DNA from: Sphingobacteriales bacterium
GTDB lineage: Bacteria; Bacteroidota; Bacteroidia; Chitinophagales; Chitinophagaceae
Direction of reading: 5' to 3'
Assembly: GCA_947463665.1 (NCBI GenBank)
Contig: CANHUD010000112.1
Coordinates: 1-7,457, forward strand
DNA: 7,457 bases
Shown: one piece after another, positions 1-6,229 of the stretch
How positions within the stretch are numbered: the first letter of the stretch is position 1
Layout of the letters: each line of letters opens with the position of its first letter
The notes under the pieces: model-generated
Seen by the model: only the letters and a program-made list of their open reading frames with translations
Told to the model about the DNA's origin: nothing
Database searches by the model: none
Position numbers and translations under genes: made by a program

Positions 1-306
1 CCGGCCAGCAAAGAGGTGCCGAAAATATTGAAAAGCCGGAAAGATACCATTGGTCTGCGGGTACCTGATAACATCATAGCACAAAGCATCCTGAGCACGC
101 TCGGACATCCCATCCTAAGCAGCTCCCTTCCGGGCGAAATGGTAGAAGAATATACCGATCCACAATACATCTATGAACTGTTCGGTAAACAGGTAGATAT
201 CGTGATCGATGCAGGTATCGGCGGAATGGAATTCTCCACCATCGTGGATCTTACAGGCGATGAACCGGTGGTGAGCCGACAGGGGAAAGGGGAGTTTAGA
301 GATTAG
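1..306 (+). CDS. YciO/Sua5/YrdC-family protein, C-terminal part (5' end outside window)
   Basis: The frame is open from the first base (PASKEVPKILKSRK...) to a TAG at 304-306, so this is the last 101 codons of a gene that starts before the window; family members are usually about 200 residues. Recognisable family features are the TIGLRVPDN stretch (about in-window residues 17-25), the LSSSLPGE segment, a QVDIVIDAG strand and the terminal STIVDLTGDEPVVSRQGKG segment. The family includes TsaC/Sua5, which makes threonylcarbamoyl-AMP for the tRNA t6A modification, and YciO, a paralogue whose cellular role is less settled. The overall pattern resembles YciO more than TsaC, but the N-terminal substrate-binding motifs are outside the window, so I do not assign t6A synthesis. 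The final residues (GEFRD) and the stop codon lie in a heptamer repeat. It converges with the MFS gene, with only 3 bp between the two stop codons. Confidence 0.88.
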   Translation, partial: PASKEVPKILKSRKDTIGLRVPDNIIAQSILSTLGHPILSSSLPGEMVEEYTDPQYIYELFGKQVDIVIDAGIGGMEFSTIVDLTGDEPVVSRQGKGEFRD

Positions 307-335
307 TGATTAGTGGTTAGAGATTAGAGATTTGC
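294..335. repeat. Degenerate heptamer tandem repeat, consensus GATTAGW
   Basis: Consecutive 7-base units can be read as gtttaga (294-300), gattagt (301-307), gattagt (308-314), ggttaga (315-321), gattaga (322-328) and gatttgc (329-335). The four central units are close copies and the flanking ones are degenerate. The array straddles the ends of two convergent genes. The plus-strand TAG at 304-306 ends the YciO-like gene, and the minus-strand TAA at 312-310 ends the MFS gene. The unit carries a stop codon on each strand (TAG, and TAA of the complement CTAATC). No hairpin terminator is visible between the two genes. Confidence 0.75.
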
Positions 336-1518
336 GGGCTAACACGGCACTTATACCAAACAAAACCGCGCCGGCCAGAAAGGGAGCACCCGGAAAGGAA
401 TAGCCATGCGGACGGGTGAACCAGGCGAATAACTGGTTCATCAATAGCGGACCAATAATCGATGTAATACTGATCAGACTGGTGAGAGCGCCCTGCAATT
501 CCCCCTGTGCATTGGGCGGAACATGCCCGGAAATATACCCCTGCAATGCCGGGCCGGAGATGCCACCCAAACAATAAACAGCAATAAAAGCATACATCAT
601 CCAGCCCTCCGTGGCAAAGGCAAAAAGCAGCATGCCCAAACTGTACACCATGAACCCGATCAGAATGCTGCGCGTCTGTCCCAACACAGGAATGGCTTTA
701 CGGATCAGAAACCCCTGCACAAAAGACACCATGATGCCCACCAGCGCCAGTGAATAACCCACCTGGGCTTCCGTCCACCGGAACTTATAAATCGTATAAA
801 AACTCCAGGTACTCTGCACGGCATGCGAACCTACATATAACAAAAAAAACGAAACCACCAACGCTGAAACAGCCGGATATTTCCAAAGACTTTTCAATGA
901 ACCAATCGGGTTAGCACCTTTCCATTCAAATTTGCGCCGATGCTCCGGGGCCAGCGATTCCGGCAACACAAAAAATCCGTATAGCCAGTTGACAAACGTA
1001 AATACCGCCGCCGCTACAAACGGAGCCCGAAGCCCCCATTGTGCAAACAGACCGCCCAAGGCAGGACCTATGATGAACCCCAGACCGAACGCAGCACCCA
1101 TCATACCAAAATTCTGTGCGCGCTTCTCCGGTGTACTCACATCCGCAATATAGGCCGTAGCTGTAGTGAAACTCGCACCGGTAATGCCCGCAATCAGCCG
1201 CCCCACAAACAACCACGCTATACTGGGTGCAAACACCAGCAACAGATAATCCAGCCCAAATCCAAATAAAGAGATCAATAACACCGGCCTGCGCCCGTAC
1301 TGATCACTCAATCGCCCTACCAGTGGAGAAAATAAAAATTGCATGATCGCATACGCAAACAACAACCACCCTCCATATTGCGCCGCATCCCCTATCGTTC
1401 CTCCGGTAAGCGATCGGATCAACTGTGGCATCACCGGAATGATGATCCCAAAACCAATCACATCAATCAGAATCGTGATAAAAATAAACCCTACGGCAGC
1501 CTGCTTTTTATGCTTCAT
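310..1518 (-). CDS. TetA-like MFS (TCR/Tet, DHA1) drug transporter
   Basis: A predicted inner-membrane proton-driven efflux pump of 402 residues with about twelve hydrophobic segments, the normal length for the TetA class. The start is taken at the ATG 1518-1516 (MKHKKQAAVGF); an in-frame TTG at 1536 would add six residues without homology. MFS motif A is clear in the loop between helices 2 and 3 (GRLSDQYGRRPVL, residues 68-80). Helix 1 carries D19 in LIDVIGFGIIIPVMP, helix 3 carries D90 in FGLDYLLL, and VGRLIAGITGA (R107) and AYIADVS (D126) follow, all matching Tet(B) landmarks. The later half keeps the family pattern (EGWMMY, GPALQG, GELQGAL). By recalled alignment, Tet(B) H257 and D285 correspond here to V264 and Y292, so tetracycline may not be the substrate. 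The last residues (SLISNH) are encoded by a heptamer repeat. Substrate unknown; the family assignment is secure. Confidence 0.9.
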   Translation of the reverse strand: MKHKKQAAVGFIFITILIDVIGFGIIIPVMPQLIRSLTGGTIGDAAQYGGWLLFAYAIMQFLFSPLVGRLSDQYGRRPVLLISLFGFGLDYLLLVFAPSIAWLFVGRLIAGITGASFTTATAYIADVSTPEKRAQNFGMMGAAFGLGFIIGPALGGLFAQWGLRAPFVAAAVFTFVNWLYGFFVLPESLAPEHRRKFEWKGANPIGSLKSLWKYPAVSALVVSFFLLYVGSHAVQSTWSFYTIYKFRWTEAQVGYSLALVGIMVSFVQGFLIRKAIPVLGQTRSILIGFMVYSLGMLLFAFATEGWMMYAFIAVYCLGGISGPALQGYISGHVPPNAQGELQGALTSLISITSIIGPLLMNQLFAWFTRPHGYSFPGAPFLAGAVLFGISAVLARKSLISNH

Positions 1519-1525
1519 ACAAAAC

Positions 1526-1556
1526 CGAATGTACAAAAAATGAAAAAGGCGGCCAA
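1526..1556 (-). promoter_or_regulatory. Possible promoter of the MFS gene overlapping the upstream terminator
   Basis: On the minus strand a TTG (1556-1554) is followed after 20 bases by TACATTCG (1533-1526), one mismatch from the Bacteroidota TAnnTTTG element. The predicted start site falls at about 1519-1521, so the mRNA would have almost no leader before the ATG at 1518. The TTG lies in the loop and stem of the RRM-gene terminator. This is a weak call; read-through from the RRM gene is the alternative. Confidence 0.35.
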
Positions 1557-1569
1557 TGGCCGCCCTTTT
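1541..1569 (-). terminator. Rho-independent terminator of the RRM gene
   Basis: A 7-bp GC stem (GGCGGCC at 1548-1554 with GGCCGCC at 1558-1564) encloses a 3-base loop. Read on the minus strand it is preceded by an A-rich stretch and followed by a T-run (1547-1543) and more Ts further on, which is the classical intrinsic terminator form. It lies 20 bp after the RRM stop codon and immediately before the MFS gene. Confidence 0.85.
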
Positions 1570-1589
1570 CTAATGGAGACAAATGTCAA

Positions 1590-1931
1590 TTAATAACGCT
1601 TGTTGAAGCCTCCACCGCCGCCACCGCCTTTGTTAAAGCGGTTGCCGCCACCACCGCCAGCTCCGAAGGGCTTGCGCTCAGGGCGTTGCTCACGTGGCTT
1701 TGCTTCTGCTACAGAGATGGTACGACCATCAACTGCTGCCTGATCCAGCTCAGCAATCGCTTTCTTGGCTTCCTCATCGTTCGCCATTTCAACGAAACCG
1801 AAACCACGGCTGCGGCCAGAGAATTTGTCGGTGATAACTTTAGCAGAGGTAACTTCCCCGTACTCTGCAAAAATCTCGAGCAGATCCTGATCCTGGATCT
1901 GGAAACTGAGATTGGACACGAAAATGTTCAT
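1590..1931 (-). CDS. Glycine-rich single-RRM RNA-binding protein
   Basis: A 113-residue cytoplasmic protein with one RNA recognition motif and a flexible tail. The RNP2 strand is IFVSNL (residues 3-8) and the RNP1 strand is RGFGFVEM (42-49), with the aromatic residues F44 and F46 that normally stack on RNA bases; F4 is the aromatic of RNP2. The domain ends near residue 77. A basic linker (REQRPERKPF) follows, then a tail with two glycine runs and repeated RFNKG/GFNKR units (90-113). Small RRM proteins of this architecture are widespread in Bacteroidota and cyanobacteria and are thought to act as RNA chaperones or post-transcriptional regulators, an idea supported for Bacteroides relatives. 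The start ATG (1931-1929) gives a complete first RRM strand. The gene appears monocistronic, with its own promoter (2041-2070), a leader of about 100 nt and a terminator (1541-1569). Its exact RNA targets cannot be read from the sequence. Confidence 0.95.
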   Translation of the reverse strand: MNIFVSNLSFQIQDQDLLEIFAEYGEVTSAKVITDKFSGRSRGFGFVEMANDEEAKKAIAELDQAAVDGRTISVAEAKPREQRPERKPFGAGGGGGNRFNKGGGGGGGFNKRY

Positions 1932-1952
1932 TTCAAAATTTTAATGAATAAC

Positions 1953-2007
1953 AATGGTACTGACTAAAAGAACGATAAGACGGAGGGCAATTTTTTTGCG
2001 TACCACT
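1953..2007 (-). promoter_or_regulatory. Possible long-range hairpin in the RRM mRNA leader
   Basis: In the predicted 5' leader, minus-strand AGTGGTAC (2007-2000) can pair with GTACCATT (1960-1953), giving eight pairs including one G-U, around a loop of 39 nt. The right arm ends 21 bases before the start codon. Such leaders can control translation, for instance by temperature or by autoregulation, but only the complementarity is seen; the structure and any function are inferred. An eight-pair stem with so long a loop could also arise by chance. Confidence 0.25.
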
Positions 2008-2040
2008 TACAGAAGCAAATAGATCAGGACAATGACATCA

Positions 2041-2070
2041 CAAAGATACATAAAATATCATGCCATGCAA
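2041..2070 (-). promoter_or_regulatory. Promoter of the RRM gene (Bacteroidota -33/-7 type)
   Basis: The minus strand reads TTG (2070-2068), a 19-base spacer, then TATCTTTG (2048-2041), an exact match to the TAnnTTTG -7 element of Bacteroidota primary sigma factor promoters with a normal spacing. Transcription would start near 2034-2036, giving a leader of about 100 nt before the RRM start codon. It begins 24 bp after the Dabb stop codon, so the RRM gene does not depend on the upstream genes. Confidence 0.7.
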
Positions 2071-2093
2071 GGTTTATGCAATATTCACATAAA

Positions 2094-2408
2094 TTAAACA
2101 TCTATTGAATCATAAACGATCACTTTCGACCACAAAGAAGCACATTCTTCTACAAATTGCAGGTGAATGGGATCTTCCTGGTAGGCATCCTGCGCTGCCT
2201 GTGTGTCAAACAACGTAAGCCAGGAAACAGCATACGACCGGTCAATCACCGGCCTGTCGGTCTCCGCCGGCTGCCCGATATGACACATTCGTATGCCGTC
2301 CACTTTACTCAGTTTCTGTAAACCGGCAATCAGTTTTGCCCGGGCCTCCGCGCTCTCAGGATCAGCCAGCCAGAAATACACCTGATGTACAAATAGTCCG
2401 TTTGCCAT
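2094..2408 (-). CDS. Dabb (stress-responsive A/B barrel) domain protein
   Basis: A 104-residue cytoplasmic protein that is essentially one Dabb domain, the ferredoxin-like fold that forms dimeric alpha/beta barrels. Family landmarks are the first strand VHQVYFWL (residues 7-14), the central HIGQPAETDRPVIDRSYAVSWLTLFD region (43-68), and the ending DAYQEDPIHLQFVEECASLWSKVIVYDS (74-101) with H82. Members occur in bacteria, fungi and plants. Some plant and fungal ones bind or cyclise polyketides, but most bacterial ones have no known reaction, and none is claimed here. There is no signal peptide or membrane segment. The start ATG (2408-2406) lies 17 bp after the stop codon of the amidase gene, so the two are probably on one transcript, although I see no functional link between them. 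There is no clear hairpin terminator after it. Confidence 0.87.
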   Translation of the reverse strand: MANGLFVHQVYFWLADPESAEARAKLIAGLQKLSKVDGIRMCHIGQPAETDRPVIDRSYAVSWLTLFDTQAAQDAYQEDPIHLQFVEECASLWSKVIVYDSIDV

Positions 2409-2425
2409 AAAATTAAACGTATTGA

Positions 2426-3589
2426 TTATTGTAAGGATTTACTATAGGATCGTATGCCCTCCATGATCTTGCGGGCTACCGACTTATGAAACGATGACCG
2501 CAATATCTTTTGCTCATCTGATCGGTTACTAAGAAACGCTACCTCCACCAGACAGTTCTGAAACTCCGTAGGACCACTCAATGCGAAATTGAAATTCCCC
2601 ACATTTCCGTATTCTTTCAAACCCAGTGTCAGCATGTGTTTCAGAATGTGCTGAGACAACGGTCTGAAACCGATGTACCGGTAAAACGTACTGGTTCCCT
2701 GTATCGTATCCACCGATGAGGAATTCAGATGTATGCTGATCAGCAGATCCGGATCTTCTTTCCTTAACGCAACAATTCGCTCCTCCATACTCAGCGTGGT
2801 ATCTTTTGTACGCGTCATGTATACATTCTTCAACCCCGCCTTCTTCGCAGCCTGTTCCAGCTCCTTCGCCATCAGCAGCGCATAGGTCTTTTCCGTAACC
2901 TTTGAGGTTAGCCCTGTGGAACCTGTATTGCTACCGCCATGCCCTGCATCAATCGCCAGTTTCCATTTTCGGACATCCTTCTCCGGTGGTCGCTTCACCC
3001 GAACATAGAGTCGTTTATACAAACTATCATAATACAGCGCATGCCCCCAGTGCTGCTGATGTTTCAGCCGTATGTGTACGCGCAGCACATCGTCCTCTAC
3101 CTGCTCTGTCCACGTCTGCAGGATCTCTTTCGCACTGCCCAGCTGGGTGATCCAGTTGGTATTGCTGGTAGCACCATAAATATCGATCTGAAGTCCGGAC
3201 GGCTCAATCGTCTGCTGGCTCCTGTAAGGCAGCCGCTCATCCAGCAGCACACTCACATAATCATAGCGCTCATCTCCATAAACTTTGATGGAACCACTCA
3301 GATAATACGGACGAGGCCGCACGTCCGGCGCCGGAACTGCCGCAGTTTTAGGAAGCCAGGCGGCATGACGTTCGGATAATTTTACTTTGTAATCATCCTT
3401 CACACTGTCTACTACCTGAACAATAACATTCGAATCCAGATAGGTCATTTTGGCTCCCCCCAGGCGGTCGTCACCCAATCCGAATTCCAGATAAGCCAGT
3501 GCACCTTTGGTGCGCATCATGCGAAACGACTGAGCATCAGCGTGCAAGAAAAATGAAAAGAAAAATACGATGAACATCACCTGTTTCAT
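2426..3589 (-). CDS. Secreted N-acetylmuramoyl-L-alanine amidase (Amidase_3 family)
   Basis: A predicted zinc hydrolase of 387 residues that cleaves the bond between N-acetylmuramic acid and L-alanine in peptidoglycan, as AmiA/AmiB/AmiC do in cell separation. A Sec signal peptide is visible: a short basic start, the hydrophobic core MFIVFFFSFFLHA, and a signal-peptidase I site ADA|Q after residue 19, so it acts in the periplasm. Residues about 40-85 look like a small SH3-like module and 90-205 are a beta-rich region, possibly AMIN-like, that could bind cell wall. The catalytic domain runs from about 208 to 383: zinc ligands H217 (IDAGHGG), E233 (VTEKTY) and H287 (SIHLNS), and catalytic E349 (LVEVAFLSN), all present. 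It is the first gene of a likely pair with the Dabb gene. I found no convincing promoter in the gap ahead of it. The family is secure; the N-terminal domain naming is tentative. Confidence 0.93.
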   Translation of the reverse strand: MKQVMFIVFFFSFFLHADAQSFRMMRTKGALAYLEFGLGDDRLGGAKMTYLDSNVIVQVVDSVKDDYKVKLSERHAAWLPKTAAVPAPDVRPRPYYLSGSIKVYGDERYDYVSVLLDERLPYRSQQTIEPSGLQIDIYGATSNTNWITQLGSAKEILQTWTEQVEDDVLRVHIRLKHQQHWGHALYYDSLYKRLYVRVKRPPEKDVRKWKLAIDAGHGGSNTGSTGLTSKVTEKTYALLMAKELEQAAKKAGLKNVYMTRTKDTTLSMEERIVALRKEDPDLLISIHLNSSSVDTIQGTSTFYRYIGFRPLSQHILKHMLTLGLKEYGNVGNFNFALSGPTEFQNCLVEVAFLSNRSDEQKILRSSFHKSVARKIMEGIRSYSKSLQ

Positions 3590-3730
3590 GGACGTAATTT
3601 ATAGAAAAAAAACGGGGGATCGATACAGGTACTTTTACGATACCTCTTTGCGCTTTCCGTGAATTTTCAGGTTTCAGTAATTCCAGAAGCCTGCACATCG
3701 TTATACAACACGAAAAGACCCGTATCCTGT
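3590..3730. other. Divergent intergenic region between amidase and seven-helix protein genes
   Basis: This 141-bp gap must hold both divergent promoters, but I find no good match to TTG-N19-TAnnTTTG on either strand. The stretch contains A/T-rich runs near 3602-3612, a repeated CGATAC (3621-3626 and 3638-3643), and a weak inverted repeat AGGTA (3627-3631) / TACCT (3641-3645). None is strong enough to call a site. Confidence 0.4.
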
Positions 3731-4369
3731 ATGATGAACCAACCCCTTGATCTATCTCTTTCCCTGTTGCAGGCATCGCTCTTATTATCCGTTTCTTATG
3801 TTATGATCCGTCTTTGGAAAGACGCTCCTGTTGCCTTCATCGCCGGCATCGGAGGCAATATATACCTGATGGCCATGTCCTTATCTCTGGTACCATTCAC
3901 CTACACCGGTACCATTCCGCTTCTATTGCTACTCCTTTGTTTTTTGATACGATCACCTTTTCTGTTATGGCTGACCCGTGGCCTGGCATTGGCCATCCTG
4001 CTTATACACTGGCTTATGCCCACCGTCTCGGGTCTGATCTCGATTCTTCCATCTGCAGTCATCACCGGCTATCTGCTGATTCGTTTGCTGCGGGAACCAT
4101 TGTATGAAGACGATATTGCTTTTGGAAAATCACTCCTCCTTGCCGGAACGCTGTTCTGGCTGCTGGCTACCGGAATGCTCCTGATCCTTTTGTCTTCCGA
4201 TGATCTTCTATACAGTAAAGATGCCCGCAGAATAACAATCGTTACACATCTCATCTGGCAGGTTATGATACTAACCGGATTGTATAAGTTCAAAAAAGGG
4301 AAGCAGGAAAAAATCCGATACGAGAAGCGTGTCTGGAAAGAAGAGCCTGAATCCTTCCGGTTTCTCTAA
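3731..4369 (+). CDS. Unrecognised seven-helix integral membrane protein
   Basis: I do not recognise this 212-residue protein. It is almost entirely hydrophobic, with seven predicted transmembrane segments at about residues 8-28, 33-57, 60-79, 80-96, 99-119, 132-155 and 168-186. A very basic cytoplasmic-looking tail follows (KFKKGKQEKIRYEKRVWKE, 186-204). Polar loops are short: a REPLYEDDIAFGK loop between helices 5 and 6 and an SSDDLLYSKDARR loop before helix 7. No enzyme or transporter signature is visible. The helix count recalls 7TM sensor modules, but there is no output domain. The start is placed at the ATG at 3731 (another ATG follows at 3734); an upstream GTG at 3659 would add a polar, non-family-like leader. 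It is the only complete plus-strand gene here, divergent from the amidase. Codon use does not look foreign. A real gene is likely because of the length and consistent membrane topology. Confidence 0.72.
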   Translation: MMNQPLDLSLSLLQASLLLSVSYVMIRLWKDAPVAFIAGIGGNIYLMAMSLSLVPFTYTGTIPLLLLLLCFLIRSPFLLWLTRGLALAILLIHWLMPTVSGLISILPSAVITGYLLIRLLREPLYEDDIAFGKSLLLAGTLFWLLATGMLLILLSSDDLLYSKDARRITIVTHLIWQVMILTGLYKFKKGKQEKIRYEKRVWKEEPESFRFL

Positions 4370-4394
4370 TAAAAAAGGCGGCACGAAGCCGCCT
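4370..4394 (-). terminator. Rho-independent terminator of the acyl-CoA dehydrogenase gene
   Basis: A 7-bp stem (AGGCGGC at 4376-4382 with GCCGCCT at 4388-4394) encloses a 5-base loop. On the minus strand it is followed by a run of Ts (4376-4371), the form expected for termination of the gene ending at 4419. On the plus strand the stem is followed by CTGATTT, with no good T-run, so termination of the convergent membrane-protein gene would be weak. It begins 1 bp after that gene's stop codon. Confidence 0.87.
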
Positions 4395-4418
4395 CTGATT
4401 TAGCACCACAATCCTGGG

Positions 4419-6209
4419 TTACCAGGGATATTTTCCGGCATCGATCAGTTTCTGAGCGATCCTTCTTCTGGCATCTTTGGCATTGAACGGAGCAGCCTTG
4501 GTAAACCGCTTCACTCCTAACAGCATCATGCGCTGCTCATCGCCGGAGGCGAATGCATTGATCGCATCCTTTCCGCATTTATGCACACGGTCTGCCGCAT
4601 CATAGAGATAGGTCTTCGCCATATCTGCATAAATAGCAGCCTGCGCATCCCCGCGCTCAGCGGATTTAATGGCCCGCAGTATACCGCTCTCCGCATGGAA
4701 CACTTCAATCGCCATATCGGCCACATTCATCAGAATTTCCTGCTCATGCTCCAGCTGCATCATCAGTTTCTGGGCAGCTGCACCCGCCACCAGCAGAATA
4801 CTTTTCTTCATGTCGCGGATCAGTTTCAGCTCCACAGCAAATGGAGCCTCATCGCCACTTCCAAAATCAGGAATACTCATCAGTTCTTTCTGAACAGCCA
4901 GCGCCGGGCCCATAATGTCGAGACGCCCTTTCATGGCACGCTTTAAAACCATGTCCACGGTCAGCAACCGGTTGATCTCATTGGTACCCTCATAAATGCG
5001 GTTGATCCGGCTGTCGCGATATGCTCTTGAAATAGAATACTCGTCACTGTATCCATTTCCTCCATGGATCTGCACCCCTTCATCCACCACAAAATCAAGC
5101 AACTCACTGCCATATACTTTCAGGATCGCACATTCGATGGCGTATTCCTCCGCCGCACCCAGCAGGGCTTCGGCATAGGTCTTCCCTTCCGATAACAACT
5201 TCTGTTCCCAGTCGTCGATCAGTTTGGAAGAACGATACAAGGCCGACTCACAGATCCAGGTACGAATGGCACATTCCGCCAGTTTATGCTGCATGGCACC
5301 GAAACGGGCGATGGGCTGGTTGAACTGTTCTCTTGTATTCGCATATTGCACCGTAGTAGAAAGGGCCATCTTGGCACCTCCCAATGTAGCTGCACAAAGT
5401 TTCAGCCGACCAATATTCAAAATATTGAAGGCGATCACATGTCCTTTTCCGATCTCTCCGAGTACATTCTCCACCGGTACTTTGCAATCCTGGAAATACA
5501 GTTGCACGGTAGAAGATCCTTTGATGCCCATCTTATGTTCTTCCTGCCCCTGCGTAAACCCTTCAAAGCCGCGTTCTACAATGAAGGCAGTGAATTTATC
5601 GCCATCCACTTTGGCAAAAACGGTGTACACATCGGCAAAACCACCGTTGGTGATCCAGCATTTTTGTCCGTTCAGCAGATAATGCGTGCCATCCGCGCTG
5701 AGCTTTGCGGTGGTCTTGGCACTCAGGGCATCCGAACCGGAATTGGGTTCGGTCAGTCCGTACGCACCCTTCCATTCTCCGGAACCCAGTTTCGTTACAT
5801 ATTTCGCCTTCTGTTCCGGTGTACCGAAATAGAGGATCGGCAACGTACCAATACCGGTATGCGCGGCAATGGCAACAGAGAAAGAGTGACCGCCACCCAG
5901 TCCCTCATTCACGATGGTACTGGTGATGAAATCCTTTCCTAGTCCGCCAAGTTCCTCTGGTATAGATGTTCCGAGAAGCCCCTGTTCACCGGCCTTATCC
6001 ATGAGAGAGGGCATCAGTCCGGGTTCCAGCGCATCGATGCGGTCCAGAATCGGATACACTTCAGTGTTGAGAAATTCGTGGCACATGTCCATCACCATGC
6101 GCTGCTCTTCATTGAATTCTTCCGGAATAAATACGGATCCGGCTTCCACTTCGCGGACGACCCACTCCGCACCTTTCAGGGTCTGCTGTGTCAAAACTTC
6201 GGTAGCCAT
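4419..6209 (-). CDS. Acyl-CoA dehydrogenase, long VLCAD/FadE-like form
   Basis: A flavoprotein of 596 residues that would oxidise fatty acyl-CoA to trans-2-enoyl-CoA, the first step of beta-oxidation, passing electrons to an electron-transfer flavoprotein. The N-terminal helical domain covers about 30-145. The FAD/substrate-binding signature GLTEPNSGSDALS (151-163) opens the beta domain, and the C-terminal helical domain holds the second family signature from Q380 to D399 (IHGGNGYSDEY inside it). The catalytic base is E407 in RIYEGTNEINR, the position used by medium- and very-long-chain enzymes. A further helical region (430-596) is absent from short 380-residue family members and typical of VLCAD or the Bacillus FadE type, which suggests long-chain substrates. 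The start ATG (6209-6207) is 20 bp after the MarR stop codon, so it is the second gene of a marR operon, closed by the terminator at 4370-4394. No fused domain and no missing key residue. Chain length is inferred. Confidence 0.94.
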   Translation of the reverse strand: MATEVLTQQTLKGAEWVVREVEAGSVFIPEEFNEEQRMVMDMCHEFLNTEVYPILDRIDALEPGLMPSLMDKAGEQGLLGTSIPEELGGLGKDFITSTIVNEGLGGGHSFSVAIAAHTGIGTLPILYFGTPEQKAKYVTKLGSGEWKGAYGLTEPNSGSDALSAKTTAKLSADGTHYLLNGQKCWITNGGFADVYTVFAKVDGDKFTAFIVERGFEGFTQGQEEHKMGIKGSSTVQLYFQDCKVPVENVLGEIGKGHVIAFNILNIGRLKLCAATLGGAKMALSTTVQYANTREQFNQPIARFGAMQHKLAECAIRTWICESALYRSSKLIDDWEQKLLSEGKTYAEALLGAAEEYAIECAILKVYGSELLDFVVDEGVQIHGGNGYSDEYSISRAYRDSRINRIYEGTNEINRLLTVDMVLKRAMKGRLDIMGPALAVQKELMSIPDFGSGDEAPFAVELKLIRDMKKSILLVAGAAAQKLMMQLEHEQEILMNVADMAIEVFHAESGILRAIKSAERGDAQAAIYADMAKTYLYDAADRVHKCGKDAINAFASGDEQRMMLLGVKRFTKAAPFNAKDARRRIAQKLIDAGKYPW

Positions 6210-6229
6210 AATCTATGTTTTTAAATCGT

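Noticed and set aside
310..1518. Acquired tetracycline-resistance gene on a mobile element
   Set aside because: No transposase, inverted repeats or tetR neighbour; the flanking genes look like housekeeping genes, and key Tet(B) residues are absent.
1519..1536. In-frame TTG start adding six residues to the MFS protein
   Set aside because: TTG is a rare start, and the ATG at 1518 gives the usual short basic N-terminus before helix 1.
1952..1959. Second promoter-like element TACCATTG close to the RRM start
   Set aside because: One mismatch, and the nearest upstream TTG (1990-1988) is 28 bases away, too far; the element at 2041-2048 is exact and correctly spaced.
1986..1999. GCAA-T-run-TTGC in the RRM leader as a terminator or attenuator
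   Set aside because: The stem is only four pairs and the T-run is inside the loop, so it lacks terminator form.
2939..3379. Plus-strand open frame (146 codons) opposite the amidase
   Set aside because: Shadow of the amidase gene, with no domain, promoter or membrane pattern of its own.
3627..3645. Inverted repeat AGGTA/TACCT in the amidase upstream gap as an operator or hairpin
   Set aside because: Only five pairs around a nine-base loop, with no regulator gene nearby; likely chance.
3659..3730. Upstream GTG start for the seven-helix protein, adding 24 residues
   Set aside because: The extension is polar, unlike the rest of the protein, and the ATG pair at 3731/3734 directly precedes the first helix.
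5286..5942. Long plus-strand open frame (218 codons) opposite the acyl-CoA dehydrogenase
   Set aside because: It lies wholly inside a gene with clear family signatures on the other strand, and its translation has no recognisable domain; it is a shadow frame of GC-biased codons.
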